The notes beneath the pieces were generated by a model, which saw nothing but the letters and a program-made list of their open reading frames with translations, was not told the DNA's origin and searched no databases. A stretch of 64,000 nt of DNA from Heterobilharzia americana (Eukaryota > Platyhelminthes > Trematoda > Strigeidida > Schistosomatidae), in NCBI GenBank assembly GCA_944470555.2, contig OX104131.1:16546515-16610514 (forward strand). Direction: 5' to 3'. Both the position numbers and the translations under genes were made by a program. Positions 22,266 through 32,746 of this stretch are shown in pieces (positions within the stretch are counted from its first letter, which is position 1; the number at the start of each line of letters is the position of its first letter).

Positions 22266-24790
22266 TATACAGAGCGTTGTGGTACGTGGTTGTGATTCGG
22301 TCAGTATGTTGGAGAGTTTGCAGGAGGATAGGAATCTCTCCAGCATACCACTGAACTGGATAGTTGAGCTGGAAGCTTTGATATCAACAGGAGGGTGGTC
22401 TCTTATTTTTGAGTATTTGACAGAGAAAAAGTTAGCTCGAAGGGATGTTCTGAAAGCCTTCTTTTCAACATTGTAGGCTTGATTGCGTAGATTGTAGCAA
22501 TTTTCGGGTGTGAAACGGATTTCTTCATTAGCTGTAAAGGAAATTTTATGTAAAATCTTGGAGAAAAATATAAGGTTAGTCTTAAGATGTCTCGTCCAAA
22601 GTGGTTGCAGATTAAGGGACGTACACCGAGCCGCATAATCCTGACTTTATTCGTAACCAAGTAGCCTGGTTGTAAAGTACCTCTGGACACGGTCAATCTT
22701 AGGTTTGTCGTTTATACGGATGCTCCTAAAACCAAACGAGCAGTATTCTGACCGGGGTCGAGGCAAGGTTTCAATGGCAACAATTTGGCTTGATGGTTAT
22801 GAAAGTTACGAATTATACAGCCTAGTAGTGTTCTAAACTTACGGGTTTTTTCGCAACATGTTCAGAGAATGTGAGGTTGTCACTGTGGCTGGGCCCTAAA
22901 TCAAGGACACTATGGAGACCAGATAGCATCTAAGTTCGCAGAGACAACTGCAGACAAATGCAAGGTGTGCCGAAGCATATCCAACCACACTGATCTAAGT
23001 TGAGTTGGAGGTTCCATGAGATGGGCTAAGTGTTTACTGGGTCAAGTTCGCTCTTTATCAGCCCCCGGGAGTAGGGGTAGGTCGTCACACGAGAATGTAC
23101 ATGACACCTTAAAGTCATCGGCAAACAAAAACGGTTTACCAACTGAAAAGCGTTTGCAAAGGTCATTAACATGAAGGGTGAAAAGAAGAGGACCAAGCAC
23201 GCTACCCTGAACTACAACAGAAGTAATGAGCCTAGGTTTAAAAATCTGAGATTGGAATCTCACAACATGTGAGTGGTCGCAAAAAGGATTTAATCCTGCC
23301 TAATAAGGGGTTAAGAAGTTTAGGGGCTCGTAGCTTTTGGATAAGTAGTGAATAATCCATGCGAAGTATCAAAGTAAAGGACAAGCATTAACTTACGTTG
23401 ATCATGACTAGCGGTCAAGAAGTTAGGGAAATCTAGGTGATAGGTCGTATATGATTGCGACTTCAAGAATCCACGCTGACCGGATGTGATGATATTACTG
23501 TTAAGCGTGTGTTGAAGAATATCTCCTTTAACTACTTTCTCTATAATTCTAGACAAAACTGGGGTGATATTTATAGGTCGGTAGTTACTAACTTCAGTTT
23601 TGGAGCCAGATTTGTGTCTGGGTATTATGAGGAACATCTTCCGTATATCAAGGTATGTAGAAGTCTCCATGGGTACGGGGTATAATTTGAGTAGTGATAA
23701 CGAAATGTCAGAACCCTACTTTGAAGGGAAGTAGAAAGCTATTCCGTGATTACCTGTGCTCCTAGAGAACTTAAGTGTTTCAGTGGCTCAGTTAGTGTTA
23801 GCACATGTGAAGTCAGTGGTGCCGATAGGTTCCAGTACTGAAAGGTAGAAATGGTCGCTAGTCTTAGCGAAGTTCACGTTATTGCTGGAGAGTGCTGGCG
23901 GTAAGTAGCTAGCGGCGGACATGTAATTGAGTAATCCAGTTATTTCTTCCGGCCCATTGTAGACCTTACCATCATGAGTGAGAAAAAGAATATTCTGCTT
24001 TGGATGGCTCGATAGCTTCTTTTAGAAGTTCCACGTGGGCACATACCTTGGAGGAGCTAGCTAATGCAGTGGTTTCATCATTTTTTGCTATCATCTCCGA
24101 ATGGAACTGAGGACATTACGAAGGGATCTGAGTACTCCAAATTCATGATGCTTGAGGTAATCTATAGAAAATTTGTGCAGTTTTCGATGAATACTTTGGG
24201 GCAGAAAGGGCTTTTTCAACAAGAAGATTCGGAACTAACACATGTTGAAAGAAGACAAATATCCTGACATATAAGTAGGTCAAGCACGTTTTCACCCCCT
24301 GTCTCCATCCGAATATATTTTTACGAACTCATGTCATATCTAGTGTGATAAGTATACGTTTCCTACTTAATTTCCAGTGGATTAAAGTTTCCGTTTACAA
24401 TCTTGTGATCATGCTGAAGGGAGAATGCAGGTTGAAGAGCATCATAGTGTAAGGATTCGTCTTCACAGAACACCTCAAGTGCTCTACACATGCAACTAAG
24501 CAGTACCATTTCATCTTTGTAGTGCGGCGTGACCCATAGTATGGAGCCTTCAATTTTACTTGGCTCTACATTTTCCAGCTTGAATACTTTTAGCGTGTTT
24601 AGAAAGTATATTAGGCAGCCACCCCCCTTATTGCCCCGGTCACACCTAAAGTGTGTGGACATGTTGATACTTCATTATCTGGTATGCTATGATGGCACCA
24701 TGACCCCGTGATTATAATAATGGTTGGTTTGAACGGCAGCCATATTGTTCTCAGTATTGCTGGTTTGCCGACGACAGACCTGATATTAAT
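22266..24790 (-). pseudogene. Decayed CR1-like ORF2, minus-strand copy
   Basis: From 24790 down: an endonuclease remnant (LRTIWLPFKPTIIIITGSWC, then DRGNKGGGCLIYF and KIVNGNFNPLE where GDFN is expected). RT follows at 23670-23320 (NYRPINITPVLSRIIEKVVK, SGQRGFLKSQSYTTYH, LVLYFDTSHG) and 23263-23042 (VVVQGSVLGPLLFTLHVND, FLFADDFKVSC, with both Asp kept). The C-terminal tail is at about 22696-22270 (HLKTNLIFFSKILHKISF, FRTSLRANFFSVKYSKI). Many frameshifts and stops. It is the same clade as the other CR1 copies but a distinct subfamily. It abuts the 3' end of the RTE element at 24.81 kb. Confidence 0.8.
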
Positions 24791-24809
24791 AAAGATATCA
24801 CACTATTGT

Positions 24810-27800
24810 CTGTCCTTTAGGTTCCCATCGGAACATAGGGCTTCAGTAGCATGTCTCCAGTTCACTCTGTTCTCTGCAGTCACTGAAACCTGGCTTCACA
24901 ATTGCCCAGAGACTTTCGTTTCTTCCTCACGCGATCTCCTCCATGTCACCCTCAGACGCCCAACTCGTCGCTTCCCCTTCGGATTCCACTCAAAGGCCTG
25001 ACCTGGCACGTGATGTCTCCAAATGGTTTTCTCATTGTATGCTCAATCCATCTCCACTTTCTTGTGCATATTTGTTGGGCGATAGGTTCTTGGTTGGCTC
25101 GTTCCCAGAGCTCCTTGTTGCTTATCCTTTCTGGCCGTCTCATCTTCAGTGTCAGTAACGAGTGAGCGTAGGTGGCAGCTGTTGATGAATATCTGCAGTT
25201 TGCTGGAAATGCTTTTCGTAACGCGCCAACTCTCTCAACCATCACGTAGAAGCACTGAGACTTGACTGACATCAGTGTCGAAAATCCGGATGTTTTTCAC
25301 GCTTTATGCTGAGTGCAGTGCAGTATATCTCCACACTGATTTCAGATCAATGCAGGAAGACCTGTCTTGCTATCGTTCAGATCCTGGTTAAGACGTCCTC
25401 ATCTGTGCATCCGCCTGTAGTTGAAACCATGCTGCCCTGCCTAGGTGGTAGGTGAAAGAGACTACTTCCTTTAGGCTTCTCCCGTGAATGGGGATTGGTG
25501 CCTGTTGTTGATGCTGTTGTTCCTCGAGTACCTTCATAACCTCCGTCTTCTCTACGTTAACTTAAAGTCCCGTCTTCGCCACCCTGCCTCTTCCGCCAAA
25601 TTGTTAGTTTCCGCCAGTATATCTTCGAGTTTGTGCGACATTAGAGATAAATCATCATCGGCGAAATCCAAATCCACTTTTGGGGTCTTTTCATTGGTCC
25701 AGCCAGCATATGCCCCTCTTCTAGCTCCTCACGGTTTGCTGCATGATCCAGTCGAGTCGAGTCGACCATAGTCAGGAAGATAACTGGTGATGATAGTAGG
25801 CAACCTTGACTTGTCTTTCTACTGTTTTCACTTCAAAGGCATCACTCAACTTTCCATTGTCAATCACTCGGCGTGTAGAGTCATATAGCATATAGCTGCT
25901 GTTGAATGAGGTTTATAAAGGTTAGTGGCACTAAAACCGTAGTGTTGAAGCAGCTGCCTGCCAAACTACTTCTTGGTTGACGATATCAAAGTTGATGAAA
26001 TTGAGGTTGAGTTGAATTGGCTGCCATTCTACGCTCTGTTCTATGATGATACGTAGCGTAGCGATGCAATTTGATCCGTACATGATTTGTTCTTCCTGAA
26101 GCCAACCAGCCAGCCAGCCAGCCAGTCTGTTTCGGTCGTAATTTTGAATCCAGTGTATTTTTCAGCCTCTCCAGGATGATGTAGCTTGATATTTTGCTTG
26201 GCGTGGGTGGACAGGAGCATGATTCCTTGCTAGTTCTTTTAAAGACTTAGGTCTCCCTTTTTTAGGAGTTTGACAAGGTAGCCCTTCTTCCAGTCAATCG
26301 GCAGGTGCCTTCCTTTACTTCCTTCCAAATCTTCTGCAGTGATGGTGTGAGCATGTCCATTGTTGTCTCTGCGTCTGTATTGAATGCTTCTGGTAGAATC
26401 CTATCTCGTCCTGCTGCTGCTGGTGGTTTAATCATGGGTTCCTCGAAGTGGTGAGCCCATCGTTACCGTTGTTTCTCCTCTTTGGTAACTGAGCTGCCTT
26501 CACTATCTTCCGTTGGTTTCATCTGTGTTCATCTCTTCTCTCCCAGATAGTAACCTGGTTATTTTATATAGTGTTGTCAGGTCTCTTCTACCTGCAGCCT
26601 GTTCTGTTTTGGTTGCAAATGCGCCGTAGAAGTGTCCTTTGTCTTTGCGAGCACTCTTCTCCACTTCTTTGTCCAGTGTAGTGTTTTATACGTTGTACTC
26701 AGTTCCTCTCTTCGTTGTTCATCCTTGCACTGCAAATGTTTATCATCTGCTCCACCACCTTCCTCTCCCTCCTCCATTAGCTTCTATGTGTCCGTCGAGA
26801 TCCATTCCTTGTCTTCTTTCTTCTTCCCTCCTAATACGGTCATGCAGGTTTCTTTCTACATACCTTTCAAAAAGTTTTGGTGTTTTTCCACGCCAGATCC
26901 TTCAAGGCATGTTGCTCAATGTCACCCATTTTGTTCTGATGGGTGACTGACGTGGAGATGTCCTTTGTAGCTTCGTCCTTCAGTTCATTTTCTGTTCTGG
27001 GTGTTGAACATGAACTGTGATCAATCATCTCCAGCCCCTTTGATGGCCTTCAACTTGATTCTGAAGCCATGTTCCTTGCACTAGATAGTGAGTGGTGTGA
27101 ACCTACATCTTCTCCTCTTCTTCATCTTGTGTTCATTAGGCTGCGTCTCCACTTTCCTCACATTGAGATGAAGTCGATCTGATTTCTACTGTAGTGTGCC
27201 CATTTGATGAAATCGAATCCACTTCGCTCTGCGAATATCCTTGTGTTTGTAGACACTGCCTCCAATCACCAAATCGTTGAATGCACAGAAGCCTGCAAAC
27301 AGTTCTCCATTCTCATTCATCATTGTATCGAGCACCTCTCGACCCATGATTGGTTCCCTTCCTGTGTTTTCTGCTGCCAGTCTGGTATTAATTGTCACCC
27401 CACCCATTAAAATTTTGATGTCACCATCTATGGTGGCGTCTTGTCCATTACTGATTGCAGTTGTCTGTAAAATTCTCCCTTTTTCTCTTGACCTACATTA
27501 TTTTTAGATGCGTAGCGTAGCATAGTTTGACTGTAGCCTCCCTTCCTTTTGATTTGAATCTTGCTGTCATGATCCTGATCATGGAGGAGATTGTTTCCCA
27601 CTGTATGAGAGAGAGAGGGCCTTCGATGCTGTAGGAGACATCATGATAGCCACTATAAAGCTCAATGTGCTCATGGTTGTCGTGTGGGTGACAATATTGG
27701 AGTAGATTATTGACTCCTCTCCAGTTGACAGTTTGGAGAGTCTACTTCCATTCCATCCGCAGATTCCTCACAGATTCCTGGACTACTATGCTCTATACCT

Positions 27801-28060
27801 TCTCATCTCTTTTGCAATCTCTGCAGCCTTGCCAGTCATCTTCAAACATTGTGTGGACATTCCATGTCCCCATTCTTCCTTTCGCGTTCATTGATAGAAG
27901 ACAGATCGGTCAATTGGCTTCTCGAAGGCTTTCACCAACAGGCGTCATTTCGTCTCGCCGATTCCAGCAAGGAATGTTTATTTTTATTTTTTATATTTTT
28001 TTGGTGCTTTGAAGTTTGTTTAGCCATAGAATTGGTTTTACGGGTTAGGGTTGCTAACTC
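24810..28060 (-). pseudogene. RTE-type non-LTR retrotransposon, decayed
   Basis: From about 27950 down: GTWNVHTMFED (start of the RTE endonuclease), NENGELFAGFCAFNDLVIGG with KHKDIRRAKWIRF (27407-27186), the linker frame 26777-26577, PPAAAGRDRILPEAFN with MLTPSLQKIWKEVKEG (RT start, about 26440-26320), IATLRIIIEQSVEWQ, KLSDAFEVKT and, at 25272-24952, the diagnostic C-terminus WRWIEHTMRKPFGDITCQV and WRHATEALCSD near 24830. This architecture matches RTE elements such as those described in schistosomes. There are many frameshifts and stops. No ORF on the plus strand here is real; those are antisense shadows. Confidence 0.88.
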
Positions 28061-28376
28061 TATGTCCAACCTTCCCTCTTAATCCGGACTTAGGATTGGC
28101 TAGTAACTAGTGAACTAGTTAACCAAGCGAGGTTCTACATTTCATAGTCGAACTAAATTGTTCACCCTAGTTTTATACTATTTTACTTGCTCAACTTGAG
28201 TGAGCTTCTTTGACCGATTTGTTTAATCACTCACCTAAATTATATGCATCTTTGTCTTACATCATAACCTAATTGGAGAATCACAAAGGTCACTTTTTAT
28301 AACAAACTTGAATATTAACCTGAAAACCTAATATCAGGTTCATACTCTTCAATAGTATCTTCCTGTCAGTATCGAA
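28061..28376. other. RTE 5' flank or start of unique sequence
   Basis: Contains GGGTTAGGGTTGC near 28041-28053 and short direct repeats of ACTAGT. It may be the 5' UTR of the RTE element. No gene seen. Confidence 0.35.
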
Positions 28377-28559
28377 ATGTTGAGAAATAATATGAAGTAT
28401 TCGTTCACTTTTTTACTTGTCCTACTATACTACCCCAGGATTATTCAAGTAGAATACACCCTATGCAATGAATCACATGAACTCGGTGCCCACATCTTTC
28501 CAAACACTACAGTCCATCGTTGGTCTCAGGATACGTTCAAATTAATTATGTGTGTTTAA
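28377..28559 (+). CDS. Possible signal-peptide ORF, 60 codons (hypothetical)
   Basis: The frame encodes a short peptide whose N-terminal third (MKYSFTFLLVLLYYPRI from the second Met, base 28392) looks like a secretion signal: one Lys then about 12 hydrophobic residues. The rest contains two Cys and an N-glycosylation-like NTT, and ends at TAA. It could also be only a first exon, since a GTAGAA donor-like site follows IIQ at 28449. It lies in the one region of the window with little repeat sequence. No homologue recognised. It may be chance. Confidence 0.2.
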   Translation: MLRNNMKYSFTFLLVLLYYPRIIQVEYTLCNESHELGAHIFPNTTVHRWSQDTFKLIMCV

Positions 28560-29652
28560 AGGGAAATAGTGCTTCGTGATGTGTATCTCCAAGATAATTA
28601 GTATGAAAAATATGATTATTATTTAGTGCACCAAAATATTCGTAGTCAGATAGTTGAAGCCTACTATCATCAGCTTCACTGAAAACTTCACACTTGTGTA
28701 TTTTGATAACAGACCTATTGTTTCCTGAATGGAATTAAATCTGTTTACCTGCATTATACACAATAAACAAGTAACACTTATCCCTCTAAAGAACAATGGA
28801 TCTGATGATCTCATATATCAATGGCATAACATTGACGCTTATCAAGCAGTCGCGTATACATATTGTACAGTATCTGAAACTACACGTAAACTGGCACAGT
28901 AAACTGTTAGCAAGAAAATATACATAACTTGTAGTCAAAGATGTCTGTAATATGAAGATATCAAATGAAAGGTTTGAGTTATATACTGACTAGCCGTTTA
29001 AAAGTTCGATCACTTTTTGGTCTCTACTGAAATTATTTCTGCATTCTACATCTAGTAATATTTATATACACATGATTATCTAAAATCTTCGCTTACAGCT
29101 ACTGACAATTCCATTTGTGTGCGACAATTTTCCGTTGAGATTTACTGAAAAGTTTTGGTAAGAACAGTCGTTATTCACAGTTAAAAAATGTTATTAAATT
29201 AGGCTAAATAAAGCTATTGTCCACCACATCTCAGTAGCGTAAAAGTACATTGTAAACTTCCTTGGAATCCATTTCTCATGGAGGCAAATTGTGCCAAACA
29301 AGTTGTAAAGAACTTATTCATTATGGTCTTGATTACTTTTCTATTTAGCTAATTACTACATGTTGAAATTCACCTTATTTTCTGGCAATGATTGAAATAT
29401 TCGAACTTTGAGAAATATCAGACTGTACCACAATCCCTTGATAGGTTGAGCAGTGTATATTTGAGTATTATAATCCCGATTTAATTACAAAATGTCTGAT
29501 TGTGTAATTTCACGTCGAACATTGGTGTTTAGAAGGGAAGTGTAAGACATACATTTCAGGTAACTGGGTGATGTTTTTTAAATGCTTAACGAATGAAACT
29601 ACTTGTTTGTTGTCTCATTTCTATAAACACTGTAAGCTGCAACAATGTATAA
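28560..29652. other. AT-rich, apparently single-copy sequence
   Basis: No coding region, terminal repeat or RNA gene recognised. This stretch does not resemble any other part of the window. Confidence 0.4.
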
Positions 29653-29653
29653 A

Positions 29654-29659
29654 TTTATT
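29654..29659 (-). promoter_or_regulatory. Possible polyadenylation signal AATAAA
   Basis: AATAAA on the minus strand about 230 bases beyond the stop codon of the candidate spliced gene at 29889-30797. The hexamer is common by chance in AT-rich DNA, so this supports that model only weakly. Confidence 0.25.
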
Positions 29660-29888
29660 GTAAATTTCAACATGAGAACGCGAAATGATGAGGAACATTT
29701 ATGAAGTCTTCTACTTATTTTTGCTTGTGCAAAGTCAAAACTTCAGCAAAGTGAACACGGAATGACAATTTATACACGGGGTAACATTTAGTTGCACAAC
29801 ATGAACATTCATTCCAACAAGTGAATATCAACTTTAAAATGGTAAGTAGACACAAATTCAACAGCGCATTACCAATCTGTTTCTGTAA

Positions 29889-30797
29889 CTAACTCTCTAT
29901 ATCCTTCAAAGCTGTATCCAAACTATCGAGTTCCCCTGAATGTGAGTTGAGAAGAATACATAATAAGCATTGAATAAATTCGATTTCAGTCTAAAGATGA
30001 CAATAGAATTACTCATTTATCAAGCCGGGTTGTTAACATAGATCAAATCAAAAAAGAGAAAACTGTGAGAAGGCATATCAGACTTTATCAACTGAGTTTG
30101 TTTAATAAAGATATGGTGTGATTTGCCATTGAGATACCTTATGCCTCAGTTGGATAAAATCGACAGCTATAAGATAAGGCCTAATCTCCATGTGACCAGT
30201 AATGAATGATATGCAGGTAAACATCATACATGAAATGATTCTCATCACAGTTAGCCACGCAGAACCATGAATTAGACCAATGAAAAATCAGCTTACTCAT
30301 AATACTCTCATTTCCCGTCACTAGGTCTTGCTGGTAGTTCTGCAAGTCTAAAGACGAATATATGCAGGCAGGTTATGCACAAAATGCATTGCAGTGCTTT
30401 GTTTGCTTCTATATGAATTCATCAAGTGTTTGTAGCCTGTAAACCAATAAAAGTAATGTTTCATTTGTCGCTTATGTGCTTGCAACTCTCGAAAGTACGG
30501 AGATGTGGCAATCATGTAGGAAACAAGCCACAACTTGTGGAAAGATTCTGACAGGAAGCGAATTACTCCGGTTATCACCAACAAAATTTCTGAGTAAAAC
30601 AGTTTGATCTCCTTCATTTAAATTCAGGAACATGCAAACTATCTATGACGTTTTATGCATATTACTAATTAAACATGACATATGCGAATTTAACGAGTAA
30701 TAACAGTATTAGCTAAAATGACGCATTTACCAGTCTCAAGCACTCCATAAACACAGACGAGAAGGAAGACTGCTTGAAACAAGAGAGCGTAATGCAT
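29889..30797 (-). CDS. Candidate multi-exon gene for a small secreted peptide
   Basis: I model three minus-strand coding exons: 30797-30731, 30347-30297 and 29935-29889. Exon 1 starts at an ATG and encodes MHYALLFQAVFLLVCVYG and a few more residues, a good signal peptide, then a GTAAAT donor. Exon 2 (51 nt) follows a TTCGTCTTTAG acceptor, encodes LQNYQQDLVTGNESIM and ends at a GTAAGC donor. Exon 3 follows TTCTCAACTCACATTCAG and encodes ELDSLDTALKDIES then TAG. Both junctions are phase 1, so the frame is kept (54 residues). Short symmetric exons after a signal-peptide exon recall the micro-exon genes of schistosomes (inference). An alternative last exon at 30436-30348 is also phase 1. No homology could be tested. 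Confidence 0.35.
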
Positions 30798-30896
30798 TTT
30801 GTGTACAAGTCGTTTTCAGTTCTTTTGTGTATCCGCCGTATTTTATTCTTTTCTGAGCAGCCTGCAACCAATCGAGTTCTTCCTCTCAAATCGTCT

Positions 30897-31331
30897 TGTA
30901 GGGATGCGTGTTACTATTCCGTAACGTTTGATCAACCCTACTTAACTTGATGTGCTCTAGTACCTGCTTAACCAGTACTTTACCTAACGTGTAAGTACTG
31001 ATAACAAAACACAAATCAAAAGAACTGATACGCAATGTATTTAAAGGAGCTATGTATTTAATTAAGGTAAATGTAATAATAATGAATGAGGGAAAAGTTT
31101 AATCAACTTATCTGGCTTGTAAGGCTGAACTAGGGACTCGGAGTACGTGCGTGGTAATCAGCACAATGGAGCGCAAAATGGCGTCCAAGCCTGCTCGGAT
31201 GCATGCTCGTTAAAACAAAACTTAAAACACCCTAAGCATCCGGAGGCAAGCTAGAGATTTATTTAGTTAATTTAATTTAAACTATTTATTTTAGCCCTAG
31301 TTATATTTTGGTGCCAGGAAGGTGCACTACA
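30897..31331 (-). repeat. 3' LTR of the CsRn1-clade element
   Basis: 435 bp, bounded by TGTAG...CTACA on the plus strand, so the terminal inverted repeat is 5 bp. The copy at 36145-36576 is nearly identical: I see about two substitutions, one 4-bp indel (TTAA) and one A-run difference. Such low divergence indicates a recent insertion. The outer edge lies 99 bp upstream of the ATG of the candidate secreted-peptide gene, in the same orientation. Confidence 0.9.
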
Positions 31332-31345
31332 GGTTATCCCCCTCC
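31332..31345 (-). promoter_or_regulatory. Polypurine tract (plus-strand primer) of the CsRn1-clade element
   Basis: On the minus strand GGAGGGGGATAACC directly abuts the 3' LTR (TGTAG...). A purine-rich tract at this position primes second-strand synthesis in LTR retrotransposons. The same sequence precedes the LTR at 36576 in the tandem remnant. Confidence 0.7.
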
Positions 31346-31960
31346 TAGAAGGTTGTTGGGATACCGGCAACCTTCGATCCTAGGAGGCGACTGCGAGGCG
31401 GACACGCAACACCTTTCCATATTGGTGATGGAGTAGGTGACGTGTGGGTCTCCGAAGCTAGTGCAACTATGCACACCTACGAGGTAAGAGAACTTTGCGT
31501 CTAGACGCAACCCTTCTCGCAGTGGTGGAAGGTGACCCAAAGCCTCCGTCTACTTTTCCCTATTGCTTCTTAATCTACCGGGGAGTGTACAGGGGGAAAT
31601 TGGTACAAAGAGAACCGAAGAACGATCCAAGTAGCATCGTCAGCGGCCAATTGTATCCAATTTTCAACGCATTTTCTAGGTTCTGCAAGAAGAAAGAAAT
31701 GGGACATTAGAGTGCTAAGAAAAAAAAAACCAAACAATTCGAAGTGGGAGGAGTACAGAAAAAAAAATAATAATAACCAACCAAAAAAAGTTTTCGGAAT
31801 TTAAATTGTATTTTTGGTTTTTCTTTTTTTTGAAAAAAAACTGTTTGCAAAGTAGTAAACAAGACTTGTGAAAACTTTAGGTATGAAAACGCATTGAAAG
31901 TGTATGCCACGACAAAGTAGTTGAAACTCCGAATTCACCAAGTGTGAAGTTGCTCTGGGG
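31346..31960 (-). other. 3' internal non-coding region of the Gypsy element
   Basis: Between the integrase stop and the PPT. It holds a 68-codon frame (31540-31334) that is conserved in the remnant at 36785-36579 with one residue changed, but with near-identical copies that conservation says little. Poly(A)/(T) runs occur at 31720-31860. Confidence 0.5.
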
Positions 31961-32746
31961 CTAATTAACGAAATCGGCGTATCGCTTGGGCCAATGTACA
32001 CGCCTCCCAGCACGTGTAGGAGGTACTGGATCAGTGTTACTAGACGTGGCTCTTTTAGAAGGTTCAGGGTACGCGCGACTAAACGAGTCTGTTTGGGAGT
32101 CTGGCGGCAAGGGTTTTTCTAGTTGTGTCGGTGTAGAGGAAGGTGGGTCGTCCTCTATATAAGCTGCCTTCAAACGATCGACACTTATAGAATCCTGCCG
32201 TCCAGATCTGTCAATGACGAAAAACTTTTCTTTCCTACTGAGAACCTTGAAAGGTCCGTCGTATGGTGGCTGTAAGGGTTTACGTACACCGTCACAACGC
32301 ACAAAGACGTGAGTGCAATCTTGGAGTCTTTTATCCAACTGCACCCGTCTACACTGTATCCGTGTGGATGAGGGTTGGAGGCGACGCATGTGTAACTTAA
32401 GAGTTTGAGCATAGCCATGGATATCGGTAGGAGTTGGGTCACTACAGTCTGAAGCGACCATCTCACCCGGCAAACGTAAGTTACTACCGTAAACTAACTC
32501 AGCAGGTGTACACTGTATATCAGTCTTGAGTGTAGAACGGATGCTGAGAAGAACCAACGGCAGAGACTCAGTCCATTTCATATTGTCGACTGCCATTAGT
32601 GCGCTCTTAAGGTGTCGGTGGAATCGCTCCACCAAACCATTGGAAGCTGGATGATATGCGGTAGTGCGGATGCGTTTGCATCCCAACAGATTCATCAGCT
32701 TCTGGAAGGTAGCGGATTCGAACTGTTGGCCTCTGTCGGTTGTCAC
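31961..32746 (-). pseudogene. CsRn1-clade integrase, C-terminal half (separated by a frameshift)
   Basis: 261 codons. It opens with [14 protein letters not shown], holding the second catalytic Asp, then AYHPASNGLVERFHRHLKSA, holding the catalytic Glu. LSIRSTLKTDIQCTPAELVYG follows, then a GPY/F-type module (PPYDGPFKVLSR) and a basic tail ending VHWPKRYADFVN. The first part of the integrase, with the HHCC zinc finger and first catalytic Asp, lies in the upstream frame that ends at 32743. The two frames meet within about 32786-32792, where a single-base loss explains the break. This copy therefore cannot make a full integrase unless the frame is bypassed. The rest of the element looks intact, so the lesion is probably recent. 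Confidence 0.93.

Noticed and set aside
22204..22476. Plus-strand 90-codon frame
   Set aside because: It overlaps the C-terminal tail of the minus-strand CR1 copy, which explains the sequence better.
25484..28012. Several plus-strand frames of 60-104 codons across 24.9-28.0 kb
   Set aside because: They are antisense shadows of the minus-strand RTE element.
28036..28056. GGGTTAGGGTTGC as a telomere repeat
   Set aside because: Only about one and a half TTAGGG units, next to a retrotransposon end; no array.
31334..31540. 68-codon frame between integrase and PPT as a third Gypsy gene
   Set aside because: Its near-identity with 36579-36785 only reflects the tandem copy, and it shows no motif or start context.
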